NCBI GenBank assembly: GCA_949130485.1
Contig: OX422184.1
Location: 18,228,324-18,292,323 of the forward strand
DNA: 64,000 nt
Reading direction: 5' to 3'
DNA from: Agelas oroides
Lineage: Eukaryota > Porifera > Demospongiae > Agelasida > Agelasidae
Part shown: positions 47,234 to 59,600 of the stretch, piece after piece
Position numbering within the stretch: position 1 is the stretch's first letter
How the letters are laid out: every line of letters begins with the position of its first letter
Program-made: the position numbers and the translations under genes
The notes under the pieces: generated by a model
Databases searched by the model: none
What the model saw: only the letters and a program-made list of their open reading frames with translations
Told to the model about the DNA's origin: nothing

Positions 47234-50200
47234 CCACATTCATCCATAAGGTAAGCAAGGTTAAAAAAATTTTGCATAGTGCCTTTCCCATCTGGCTAAT
47301 TTTGCATAAACTGCCATGTATGCAGTAATATGATGTGTCTAGGTACAGTGCTCCAAAGCAAGAGAACAAATTTTTTTGAAATTTGTCAAATTTGTAGCAA
47401 AGCCCTCTTATCATCTTATTTACACATATAAACAGCACAAATCATCGTTATTTGCACGTACACGGCCTGCGCTGCGAGTTTTAGCTTCTCTATATACTTG
47501 CCATACTTAAGAAGAGCCCTTGTGACGTCACAGATAATTTGTGATGTCACAAATGTGCACTACGATGCCAAAAAACCATCAGCCAGCGAGAATTTATCAT
47601 ATTCGAACTGAGTATTAGCTAGAAGTTCGGTGACTAGGCTTCGTGGAAAACGTGGCAAGCTCAACTACAACCGGTTCTTCCCAGAGCCAACTCACAACTT
47701 CCTTGATCACCCCAGCAACCAGGAAGTGGGTCATCGGGGTCAAACAGTACCGCACAATATCAGCAACGTGTGCTCTACCACGAGAAACTGTAAGATTTCA
47801 TACTCTGCACCTCGAGCCAGTGAACGCGGATCAATGAAGACAGCAGCCATACTGTTCACTTGGCCACGCATTGTGGTTGATGACATCATGAAAGGAACGC
47901 CCACCGATGATACGTCACTAAAATAGCTGAAAGTCACTATTTCCACGCAAAAGTGCTCCCATGCCTTCCAGGAAGGTTTATATTCTAAGAAAAGTACTTG
48001 AAACAAAACTTTAACCTATCTAAAAGCCATCTTTCACGTAAATCCTGTTAACTCGGAGATTTGCAGCTATACTATGCTAAACATTTTGCCCCTCAAAAAT
48101 CAGTTTTTAGGGATTTTCCTGACAATTGCTTGGGAGTGAAGCCTCATAACAAACTTCCAAGTAAAGGCTGCTTTCACACCACACCTGGACACATAACTTC
48201 AAGAAACAGGGCTATACTATGCTAAACACTTTTCCTGAATAGGGTGACTTTTGGCAGCCATATTGATGAGGAGACATCACGTGACACTTAATTAAATTAG
48301 GGGAACATAACAAGTGTTGGGTCATTGCCTTTATGTACTTTGTAAACACATTTGATGTGTGTGTCAAGCATTACAGCTAAAAGTTTCCAAAATTGAAAAA
48401 TTTGCTCTCTTGCTTTGGAGTACTGTAGCATTTGTGGGAATTGAGCCACCATAATTTGTTCTGACCATTGACCTGAAACCACTGGATATCCAGTAGCCCT
48501 CACAGCCCTCTTTATATGCCTCATACCAAACAAATCTTCATTTTCAGCTGTGCCCCCAAAATCCTAGTGTGTGCTGTTATATTTGTGCTCCATCAGAGTT
48601 GACACCATCCCTAGGTACTTCAGTGGAGGAAGTATGATTCATCTTTCCATGAGTATAAGACAGCCACTGTGTGGCATACATACTTAAAGTATAGCCACTG
48701 CAACTGCATGAATACAGAGATAGTAATAGTACTAAGTCATCTTATTACAAGGCATAAGCAAATTTCAGGACTGCTCTGTACTTCACCTGTGAAACTACCC
48801 TTCCACAAACATCCTGCACCTGCATATATATAAGCTGGATTTCGCTTGATAGAGCATATGTTCCAGACCAACAACACTGCTCTGTTTCAGGAGGTTTAGC
48901 TTATGTCAATAACACTGCCACTTACACACTTCTGAACTGCAAAAATCAGCAAATCATGAATGAATGTCTGCAATTTTCATTTCAATTGCTGAAAATCAAG
49001 AACTTCAGAAGGGAACAATCAGCAATCAAGCACACTTTTTGCACTCAAAAATCATGATCACAGTCGCAATCGCTTCAACAGGCAATATGACTGTGACTAC
49101 CCCCTGCCCATCAAATCCACTCTGACCACAGGCACTTTTGTGTGACTCCTCCCCACCACAACTAACATTCTATTCTTACCTGTTGTGTTCACATAATGCC
49201 TGAATAGTTACTCTTGTCACTAGACCAAATTGTCTGTAGACTCTCTGTGCTCCCGTGACTGTCAAAAAACAATTAAGACCTGGCCTTTATTACTATGGGA
49301 AACTGGGGTTTAATTGAAGTGTACTGGGAATCAGATTGCTATTGTAAGCGGCTAAATTATGTTTTACATCATTGCAGATGGCTAACCCACAAATTTGTGG
49401 ATGCCATGCAATGGTTGTATTGAGAATGCAATATGTTTGTACTTACACCTATATACATACAATGTCAACAGTTTCCTAGTGAATTGCTCAGACCCTATCT
49501 CTTGACCAGGCAGCATGACATGCATGAAAAAAATTTGCCTGGGAATGACACTTTTACAATGCTTCCTCAACCTAATTACAAATTTGCTTTGCTGTCGGTG
49601 CTCAATTCAGCACCAAAGAGAATGTGTTCAGACCCTTCCATGTCTCTCCGCACCATCAAGATTTGGAACAAACTTCCTATGTGCTTGGTCTGCGAGAGAA
49701 AAATAAATGTATTTTTGGATGTTGGAGCTCATTTCAGCAACATTTTAATACAACAAATACAGAGCAAAGTGAATGCATAGTTAGCACAAACAACTGCTGC
49801 TCATTCAACAACCACAGACCAGCTTCGCCATTACATAGACTACAGTTTTGACTGTGATCTCTTGCTCTGAAAGTCACTCAAGTCAGGACCGAAATGAATG
49901 TGCTCAGAATGGCCCTCCATACCATCAAGATTTGGTACGGCCTTCCTATAGGCTGGGTCTGTGAGAGAAATGAGAGAAATAGAAGCATAGCCCACTTCAC
50001 TGACACCATGTAGTAAAGGAAACATGAAGTAGGAAAAAAATGAGAAAGAGAGGGAGGAAAGGGGAAAGGCGGAAGATTGAGGAGGAGAGAAATGGAACGG
50101 GGGGGGGGGGGGGGGGGGGGGGTGTTCAGTTTTAGTTGTGGGGGTTGGTCCCAACCTATGCTATTGTAAACAGGCAGACCCTTTGAGGTCGCCCTATGAA

Positions 50201-50358
50201 TCAATATACTTAATGCATGATTATACAGAACTCTTCCTTTCTAAGATCATGTCAACATTAGGCTAATGTAGAGATGACTACAGCAGTATTGAGTTTAATG
50301 CACCCTACAAATCATATACTTAATGCATGATTTTACAGAAATTCGAAGTGCTGTGCTC
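47234..50358. other. Intergenic, repeat-rich, no supported gene
   Basis: Holds a duplicated GCTATACTATGCTAAACA motif (48070, 48214), a 49440-49780 frame with RTIKIWNKLP that resembles the C-terminal end of LINE ORFs plus a partial second copy at 49900-49950, and a 24-base G run at 50099-50122. The minus frame at 48533-48297 is open for 78 codons, but I cannot place it. Confidence 0.4.
50099..50122 (+). repeat. G homopolymer, 24 bases
   Basis: Uninterrupted run; length may be unreliable in the assembly. Confidence 0.85.
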
Positions 50359-53300
50359 TCAAACCTCACCTTGCAGGAGATATCGCTTTAGAAAATCATG
50401 ACATATCTTTTGGTTGATAGTATGAGCCACAACTGGGTCCAACTCAGAACAGAACTTGGCCCAAACCCAGTCAGGTAGCACAAATGGCAGGTCAGTCTGG
50501 TTGAAGTGATGTGTACCCCTACAATACGTTGAAGGTGACTTACAATTAGTGGATATAATTATTTTAATGGTTCTGCATGCATTTCACACATTGATGACCA
50601 CTTGCACTGAGATCTGGTACTTTAAATTGGTAACATTTTTTTTTTAAATTGCAAGTCTGTATTTTACCTGCAAATAAGCATGGGTATGTAGCCAATACAC
50701 TAACAGCCTGGGAAGAAGAATAACATACTTCAAAGTAAGAATCTGGCATTTAGTAAAGCCAGTTTCATCTGGTGGCTTCTCCATTTTCATCATGCTCTCC
50801 AGATTTTTCACCCTGTAAAGAACATGATGTTTGCTGTTGATGAACAAGAGTGGCTGTCGTACACCAGAAGTGCACAGGTTGCGGTGAATTGGCAGCATCC
50901 AACAATCTAGAGCTATGCCACATCTGCATGAGGAAAACAAGTGAAAAAACTAACAGTAACATGTACACTGTAATACCGTCATTATTCTAATAGAACAGTA
51001 GATCCAATTTAGCTGAAGAAATTCAATTCTTGTTAATCCAATTAATTGCAGAAGGTAGCTGCACTGATTATTTTCAATTTAGAGGAGAGACGTAGTAGAC
51101 ATCACGAAGCGTTCTTAACAAAACAAAATGGCGAGCAGAATGAGCTTGTTTAGTCCACCAGGAAGCGTGTGCACCCAGACCGTGTTCTAATCAAAACAAG
51201 TATGAACAATAGTCGCTGGCAGACAGAACGATGCTCATACGATCAAAGTTCCCGAAGCCTATATACATTTCTGGGAAAGCCTATGGTAATTTAGTACTGC
51301 AAGCAACACTCCCTGGGGCGAAGAGACCTCCGTGTGTGACTAGTGCTGTTTTTGGAAAATGTGCTGTGGTAGATCTAATCCAGCGGAAGAAATTGGATTC
51401 CTGGAAGTTTTTGTGAATCTAATCTAGCGGAGGCCAGATTTGAAATTATTTAATTTCCTACTTTCTATTAAATAATGATGGTATATGTATATATAATTAT
51501 GTAAGTCACACAAATGTACAGGAATTAATGAAAATGTGTGCACATTGATAAAAACTTGCAATACACAAGTACTACAAGTCGCATGAAACTTCTGCTGTCA
51601 GCATGCGCTACAAGTCATGTGTGCTACATCTCAATGCACAATGAAATTGTATTGCATTCACCTTAGTATATACTTGTAGCAACAATACTGATGGTAACAC
51701 ATTCATAGTATTTTGGTTTAGTTTTGTACTATGATGATACGTTCTTTGGACAGAATTTGCTCACCTGAATCTAGAGTCTTCACTTAGAGTCTGGATTGTG
51801 GTTGCACCACCAAACGAATGACCAATCACAGCAGCAGTTGCTATATCCATTCTGCCCTAAAATCAATGTACAAATGCATTTACACTTGTACCCAGGCTCT
51901 TTCTCCTCCCACACATGGAAAGAGGAAATGAGGTATGAGGCTAAATGCATTCAGCAGTCAATAAATTGGGTTCTTCAAATCGTACGTACATACTGGTACC
52001 TGAAATTGCTGGAAGTCAAAGTAGCCCTCCATCATGTTGCGAATCTCAGCACCACCATTCAAGAGCTGAAGTAGGTCTAATGACTTGCGAACATCATCAG
52101 CTCGCTGGCGAACCTGTACACAGTAGTAGAGCCTATAGTAATGTTCTGAATTTCTGTGTAGGCATGCAGAAGGTAAGTTCACATGAAAGTTTACAGAGAG
52201 AGAAAGAAGCCTCTAGCTTGTTCTGCTACATGCAGACTTGCTTCCACTGTTGGTTCAGTGAGTTATTGGTGTATAAGTGTATCCTACTTGTATTCAGAAG
52301 GTCTGAGGTTAGATTCCCAGCCAGAAATCTTTTCTACGGACTTCTCTCCATAAAAGCTCACTATAGCCTAGTAATGTATGAGTATATCCTGAGTGGCCTT
52401 GTGATGGTGAACGCATGAACATGACATGATTATTAGACAACAGTATATATAGTTGCTACATAACACAAGTCATGATCATGCAGAAGTATTTTTGACTGCT
52501 GAGATCAAAGTAAAACCAAGCCATCAATGCATCTAGGAGAACTAAGAGATCAATGGATCTAGGAGAACTGAGAGATCAATGGATCTAGGAGAACTAAGAG
52601 ATCAATGTATCTAGGAGAACTAAGAGATCAATGTATCTAGGAGAACTAAGAGATCAATGTATCTAGGAGAACTAAGAGATCAATGGATCTTAATGGCTAC
52701 CATTTTGTACCACTGTAAATTAGTGATCAAGAGTGAGTTACTGAAATTAGTAATCCAGAGTATTGGAAAGGAACGATCAAGACTATGGTTGCAAATGCTT
52801 ATATAAGCTAGACTGAGTTGCAAATGCTTATGTAAGTGAAACTATGACTTCCTATTGATAGACTACTAAAGGTTTATGTCCCACACCATATCTCACTCAC
52901 CTGGCTGTGTCGGAAATGAAATGTTGCCTCAGTGAGGCCTGCCAGAGTGAGATCCAACCAGTCGTCTTGGTACTGAGGGTTGGAGCTGTCTGAGCCTATC
53001 TTAGGAACTCTTCTGTGTGAGGCAAATGCAGACTGGTCTCTGGGAGAAAGAAGACATGTTGATCAGCTATATTTCTAGTTTAGAAGGTAAAGTGGGCCAT
53101 ATTCAAAGGAAGGGTAATTCTGACAATTCTGTGTTACTGCCAGTGAAAACATTGTTGATGAAGATCATGATCAGCAGGCCTGCTAGGTGTACTGCAGTTT
53201 TTAACTTTATATTTTTTGTTATGTTTGATCTACAGTAAAACCTCTAATAACGGACCCTCCGAAAAGCGGACAACCTCTGAACAGCGGACATATCACTTGC

Positions 53301-54930
53301 CCCCGATTGATTCTACCGTAGAACTAATACATTTCGAACCTCCGAGAAGCGGACACCTCTCAACTCCAAACAACGGACACTGATGAGCCCCAGACGTACC
53401 TTAGCCAATACAAAATTACCTCTGGCTCTGAAAACGGACAGTGATCGACGGCTTTCGTAAGATTGTGCGCCACCATCGCTGGAATCAAAGACTGGGCATT
53501 ACATTAGCACTGCTGCTTATCGTTCTAGCCTTTCTCGCCATGGTACACCAACGGAGAGGTCCGAAAATGCGACCTCATCGTGTTCAACAGCCCGAGCACA
53601 CGTTACCACGCCTACCGGAAGTATACTGAATGCCCATAACGTAGAATACCACGACCCCTTAATTGGTTGTTTCTGCGGGGTAGGGTAGGGTAACAGGGTC
53701 GGGGTGGGTTTTGTTTCCGGAAACGTTTCTGCGGTTTTGTCCCTCAAAGCTAGTACTTTAATAGTTGCTGGAACGGATATACCTCCCTCTATTCCGGATA
53801 CGCAGCGGTCGTCCTTTCAACTGTACTCGGAAATGAGCGGTTATAAGCACAATCGAGTGTTTAGCTTGTTACTGTTGTCATAATTGCAATCATTCTACTT
53901 TTTTTTATGCAAGTAGTATTGCTCTTGCCATCTTGCAATTGAAAAACCCATCAAAATTAGACAGAATGCATTATAATAGTACATTTTAGGTGTTAGTTAT
54001 TTGTCTTTTAGGGCTTTCCAATAGGTTAAAAGAAAACCTCAGAGAAGAGGACAACCTTTCTACAAGGGACAAATGGCCCATGCCCAATGTGTCCTTTGTT
54101 CGGAGGTTTTACTGTATTCTCCTGCATCAAATGTTCCTGGTGTTTAATAAAGTACCATTGTCACAAAGCGCAATACATTTCTATGCCTCCAAGGGGGCTG
54201 ACTGAAATGACCATGTATAAGATTATACCTATGTTCCACTGATGCCACAACATAGCCGTGGGACGCCAGGTCACAGCATATTCCAGTATAAGTAGTTCGC
54301 ATGGCTGCCAATCCATGGGAGAATACAATAACAGGGAGGAGAGATAGTGATGTGGGTGGGGCTGCTGTTGTCCTTGAAGCTGCTAGCAAAGCCGCCTTGG
54401 AAATGATTGGTGCACCATAAAGAGCAGGTGATTTGGCAGCTGTGTGCATCAAATAAATAAATAAATGAGTGAGTGAATAAATAAATAAATGGGTGAGTGA
54501 ATAAATATGTAAATAAATAAATATATAAATAAATAAGGTGGACCCTGCTGGTACGTGCTCATGCTTGTGTTCCCTCACCCTGTACTGTAGTAGTGATCAT
54601 AGCGAACAGCTTGTTCATCCCTTGGGAATCATTCGTGTCCACGTCACTTTTACGCCCCGAGAGGTAGCCACCAGGCAATGTGGCCATCTCTGTATAGGCC
54701 TTGACATAACGCTCGTGCGGCAGCCACTTTGCATACTGGAACCCGCCTGCCGCCCCACCCTCCTCAACCGAGTAACTCGGATAGAACAGCCGTACCAGCA
54801 AACCTCCTTTCGCGTCTCCTGGAATCTGATGCATTAGGTCCACGCACCCCACCCCGTACCGACCCGAGGGGGCTGGGATACCCATCATACCTAGTACCAG
54901 CCCTGTCTTCCACAACGACCTTTTCAGCAT
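50359..54930 (-). CDS. PLA2G7-like: Platelet-activating factor acetylhydrolase, plasma type
   Basis: Serine hydrolase removing the sn-2 acetyl or oxidised acyl group from PAF-like phospholipids. Seven exons: 54930-54579, 54439-54229, 53012-52901, 52113-52000, 51856-51765, 50923-50729, 50518-50359 (TGA). All phases match and give 411 residues, against about 440 in vertebrates. Landmarks in order: YGVGCVDLM near the N-terminus, [10 protein letters not shown] and [15 protein letters not shown] in exon 2, nucleophile elbow GHSFGGAT in exon 5, CGIALDCWM (the usual catalytic Asp is the LD) in exon 6, and the histidine region [12 protein letters not shown] in exon 7. An Asp normally follows EHR; here exon 3 supplies Arg, so a tiny exon may be missing. 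A cleavable signal is not obvious. The 3' end is also represented by a decayed copy at 37140-37330. Confidence 0.92.
52525..52690. repeat. 26-bp tandem repeat, about 6 copies
   Basis: Unit GGATCTAGGAGAACTAAGAG plus ATCAAT with minor variation; lies in a PAF acetylhydrolase intron. Confidence 0.85.
53233..54113. mobile_element. pogo/Tigger-like element, 881 bp
   Basis: Perfect ends CAGTAAAACCTC and GAGGTTTTACTG, flanked by TA. Subterminal CGGACA repeats in the left half. An internal frame (53441-53629) shares a [13 protein letters not shown] segment with a frame in 12530-12981 but is not a transposase core. Lies in a PAF acetylhydrolase intron. Confidence 0.75.
54440..54540. repeat. AT-rich microsatellite (ATAA)n with GTGAGTGA
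   Basis: Fills nearly the whole 139-base intron between the first two PAF acetylhydrolase exons. Confidence 0.85.
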
Positions 54931-55255
54931 GACGTAGTTATGTCATCATACTTTGGTACTCCCCCGGAATAGTGACGATACCAATTATAGCAAGGGATTC
55001 TGTCTGCTGCGTGAGCTTGAGACTGGGAAAGCCGAAAGAGGTCAGAACAACTGCTAGATCGTCTGGGTGCCAAGACACTGGACCTTGCCCTTGGAGAGAG
55101 TTAGTTTCGCAAACTGCGAAGGGTGTGGCTTGTGAGACGAGGGAGTCAGTCGACAGTGACTCACCGAGTCAGTGAGTTCTAGGACCTTATTTTTATAAAA
55201 AGGCATAAAAATTATCTCATCACTGGAAGCTTAAGGGGGGAGAAGTCACTGTTAA

Positions 55256-55958
55256 GGTTACGGGATACAGTTTGCTCATTAATATTCATGAGAAAATATT
55301 ACCTTCCTTTTCTCCGTGCAAGAACCAGTGTACAGCACGCAATAGAAGCGACATATAACAGTACTATGAGTGCCGTTTAACCAGTATAGTATTAATTCTT
55401 ATGTACAGCGTACTAAGGCAAGCGGCGATGACAAAGTTCATGACTTTTGGCGTCAGATTTTGTCTTCAGAGAGGATTGCAGGTACAACTTTACAACACCT
55501 ACGGGTAATACTCAACTTACTTGAGGACGGCTCGGAGCAACTTCTTCGCTGTGTGCCAGGGGAAGCGAGTGACACGCGTTTCTATCCAAAACCCCGGTGG
55601 TTTTTGACCGACCAAGTGACTAAATCTAGGCGTATATCTAAAACGGTAAGTCGTCTCGGCGAAAACTCTTCGAGCCGCCCTGTGCCTGGCTTCGTAGAAT
55701 TCAAAAACAGTGTAATATACGGTAAGCTGTTCTTCCAACAGGAAATAACTGACGCCGAAATCAATACTTCGTACGCGGACTGTTAACCGCAGGCACCGCA
55801 ATCAAATTGCCTGCTCCGCCCACCCAACCAGCACAGCTGTTACAGGCTAATGCAACTTTTTTTAGCAGTAAAGTTAAACGCATGCATGCCTGGATCCTGC
55901 ACAAAGAAAAGGTAATATTTTTTCATGAGTATTAATGAGCAAACTGTATCCCGTAACC
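55256..55958. mobile_element. Element with TTAA target duplication (piggyBac-like)
   Basis: Ends GGTTACGGGATACAGTTTGC and its perfect reverse complement; arms continue for about 65 bases with mismatches. Flanked by TTAA on each side. Encloses a 138-codon plus-strand frame (55370-55786) without a recognised domain. Located between the divergent PAF acetylhydrolase and kinase-like genes. Confidence 0.75.
55370..55786 (+). CDS. Unrecognised 138-codon frame inside the TTAA element
   Basis: Begins MPFNQYSINSYVQRTKASG. Polar, no signal peptide or membrane segment, no DDD-type catalytic pattern visible. The minus strand is also open here, so coding status is doubtful. It could be a remnant of an element-encoded protein. 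Confidence 0.25.
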   Translation: MPFNQYSINSYVQRTKASGDDKVHDFWRQILSSERIAGTTLQHLRVILNLLEDGSEQLLRCVPGEASDTRFYPKPRWFLTDQVTKSRRISKTVSRLGENSSSRPVPGFVEFKNSVIYGKLFFQQEITDAEINTSYADC

Positions 55959-56626
55959 TTAAAGCTCTATGGTGCTAGCTACCTGTATGTAGGCTGTAGC
56001 ATGCACTCAAGGCACGTGCAAGCCAGACCCAACCAAACCCAGCACCGATTGCTTTCCGTATTTCACATGGGGAAGGAAGGGACTGGTTACAGTCGGTAGG
56101 CATTTGTGTGTTTGTTAACAAAGTCATGAGGTAAAGATGTCTCATGAATAGAGATACTTGCCTACCTTTCAAGTCATGAAAAGGACGGCCAATTTTGACT
56201 TGAAATTTTATCATTCTCCTACTGAGTCTCGCTAGACACTTCTTCACAATGTGTGATACTCAAAGTGATCCGCGCTGGGGTTGGTGTGGTTTTGTTCTTC
56301 AGTGTGTTGTTGCTATACTGTCTCCACTATTGTGAATGTAAACCAAAGAGTAAAATACTTTAGGTGGGGGAAGAATGTATATAGATCACCACCTAATGTA
56401 ATGACTCTCGCCGTAGCCTTGTTTCCAAGCTTCTCCTGTTTTTCACACTTATTGGTTTGTATTCCCATAATACTGTTCTTCTGTTTCCATGTATTATTGT
56501 GAACAGACACTGTGGGGGATACAGGGAGACCTACATGACTGTAGGTGGGAATGAGCCTAGGAAATTCTTTTCACCAAACTGGTCATTTTGTCTTCAGCCC
56601 ATTTATTATTTCTGCCAGACTTACAG

Positions 56627-59600
56627 ATGGCATCAGCGACTGGCCCCCAGTGGAATGGGTACTGGAAGATTCCCCAGGATGAGATCGAGATAAAGGAGAG
56701 GATTGGTGAAGGTGTTCAGGCCAGAAATGTGTTTCGTGCATTCTGGAAGACAAGGGATAACCTCCCCGTAGCCGCCAAGAACATCGATTTCTTTTCAGAC
56801 AGAGAGGTGAGACAGTTAAAGAAGTGCATTATACCTAGAGGTGTTTGATACAGCACTTGTGCAGTGTGCTTTCTAGCCTCATTCCCAGGCCAGACTGGGA
56901 ATGAGGCTGTGTGTTTTCTTGAAGAAGAAGATAAAACGTGTGCACATCATACATAGCTGAAGTGGGCATGACCAAACTCACTCACAGTCTCATACTCAGA
57001 CCAAGGCTTTTGCCATCTGGGTACAGGTATAAGATATCACTATATAACAGTACAAAATAGAGCCACTTCAGTCATTTTCATGTACACATGCCCAGCTAGG
57101 ATACACATTGGAACTGCTGCATGTGTGAGTGATTTTTTTCCCCAATATTAGTGATGACTGACAGACAAAATGACAGACGCAGACATAACCCATTGCTTGA
57201 CCCCACTACGTGCATGCATGCACAGATAGCAGTCCCCATCTCCCGGTCACCCCAGCACAGCTGATGAGGCCTGGTATTGGCCGAAACGCATCCTGCGCAG
57301 TGGGTGACTTTGTATAACATCTACGCCTATTTTTAAGGGAGATGTGGTTCGTTGATTGTTCATACATTAGTGTGAGTAATAAAATTGACATGCTCACATG
57401 CTCACATCTGTAGGTGACAAATGCTGGGGTTAGAAAGCATGGCTAGTAAACACAATAGGATGGTACTAATACAGGGGATAGCCATTTGATGTATGTACGT
57501 ACTTGGATAGCTGGTGAAGATGTATGGAAACATGTCGTAATGACCTGCAATCACGGCTAGTTAGTAGCTGAGTGCAAACAACCTAATCTTGAGCGGTTAC
57601 AATTCTACGGTCAGCATCCTGGCTACTGTGCAGTATCGATACCTCATCATCTGCTTGACATCCAAGTACAGGTCTGCACGTGATCCCAGTACCAGTACCA
57701 GTCACTTGTGTACCAGGTATAGACGTCTGGAGGCATACACATGTTGAAAATGTTGAGCCCTTGCTCTAGACTAGTAGTTGATCATCGGATACGTTAACCC
57801 TTTAACCACTGCTGCTGACTAGTTGCTGATCATCAGATAGGTTAACCCTTTAACCACTGCTGGTGAGACGTGTACTTGTCATGCCACTTTGGTCACGTTA
57901 TCTGTTGGCGCAATCCGTTTTGAAGTTAATTTTTGCACTAGCGAAATAGATGGGGTAGGGGGAGGTGGGCAGGCATAATCACAAGGTGCTGAGCACATGG
58001 TGGCTGTTTTGGCCGGCTGCAGAAAGCACCAGAAGTGGAAACACGGATCATACAAGTCTTCAAAAAGACTTCAAACTTAGTGGATAATGGGTTAGACCTT
58101 GAGTGACCACAACAACATTCAGGTAAAATAATCGTAGGGATTGTGCCATGATCCCAATATCCACTTGACAGATTCCATGATTCATTTCCTAGGTCTTCCA
58201 TACCACACTAGCATATTTGAGGTCAACATGGAATCCATATATGGCATGTAGGGTGACTGATTGATAATAGTTTCCTCCTTCTGTGTCTGTACTGGACACC
58301 CCCCTGTGTAGTAGAGTGAGCCAGGTCATATTCAACCATCCTTACAGCATTCTCGTACCAAGTTTTACAGTCGGTGGGCTCTTGACATACACATTATTGT
58401 TACCTGTGTTTCCTGGCCCCGCCTGCCGTTTTGGTGCTTGCAGGTAAAGCGGAATGGCCCCCACGTTGTAAATGATGACAAGCTGGGCGGGCACCTAAAA
58501 ACAAGGCTATACTCCTTGCCTCGTTCCCAGGCCTTCCCACCGTCCAGTTTTTGGTCACTTTCAGTGGGTGACCCCTCCCTCTGTCTACCTAGGTAGACAC
58601 TGACGTCATTCATGTGATAAAATATGCCAGTCGTTCCACCTCCATTTTTGCATTACTGCAAGCAATCGAAAACTGGATGGTGGGAAGGCCTGGGAACGAG
58701 GCTAGGCTACTCCACTATAATAATGTCAATACACTGTGCTCAGACACAACCCAATGAGAATGGCCCCCCAACAGAAAATGTTTGACTTTTACATTTTCTG
58801 AGATTGATTTTAAAGTTATTTTCAGGTCAAAGCTACAGCTTTTTTCTGAATCTTTGCATCGCTAGGAAGCACAAAGTGTGCCCTAATGCAATTTGTGGGC
58901 CAGCGCAACATGGCTTCAAGTTATGAAGCCTCTGAAGATTGTTTTCGCAAACTTAGCGCTAGACATTTTTGCGTGATGCGAAGATTCTGCAAACCGCTGT
59001 GTGCTCCTTAAAAGTGACCCCCACTTAGTTGTCATGACCACAAAATAACTAGACTAAAATTTAGGGGGCTAAACTTGCGTTAGGGAGGATTTTCCTCCTT
59101 CCCCCTTCCATATGAAATCCTGTGCGTACGTTGCAGTGTTTCTAACAGTATTTTTGTTTTTCTTGTAGGCTCGAGTACTTGCAAGTGTTCGTCATGAGAA
59201 CGTTGTGCAGATGTACGGTGCCATTGTGGAGCCGCCTTTATTCATCATTGTCATGGGTAAGATTGACTGTAGACCAGGAGGTCATGAAGGTGTTGGGTTA
59301 CGAATAGGGTTTGACCTGTGACCTTCTCACTTTCTCTGTTTTGTTCCATACCAGTTAGTTACACAAATGAAAACCACGCAGCTACCTCCTCTGCCTCAAT
59401 GCTGGCCACACTCATAAATTTTCTATGCTTATTAACAGATCCTAACCCAGATTTCAACCCACATCTGGAGGTGTGCTACTAAATTCAGACTGCAGTCCTG
59501 ATTAGCGCGTTTACACGAACTCAGATTAGTTGAATCTGGATTGGGATCTGGGTTAAAGGCCTAGTGTAAACGGAGCTTATGTTTAGTAATGATCTAATGA

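Larger units (their letters stand above)
54931..56626. other. Divergent intergenic region between PAF acetylhydrolase and kinase-like gene
   Basis: Contains the TTAA element (55256-55958). Both genes point away from it, so it probably holds both promoters or a kinase 5' intron; no core promoter element is convincing. Confidence 0.45.

Noticed and set aside
47630..47926. Overlapping frames of 64-98 codons on both strands
   Set aside because: Open on both strands in a GC-richer patch; no family resemblance.
48297..48533. 78-codon minus-strand frame as a gene
   Set aside because: No recognised motif, no splice partners, and a repeat-rich setting; could be a transposon relic but is not supported.
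53441..53629. 62-codon frame as a transposase
   Set aside because: Too short and lacks DDE-type or helix-turn-helix features, though it is shared between two pogo-like elements.
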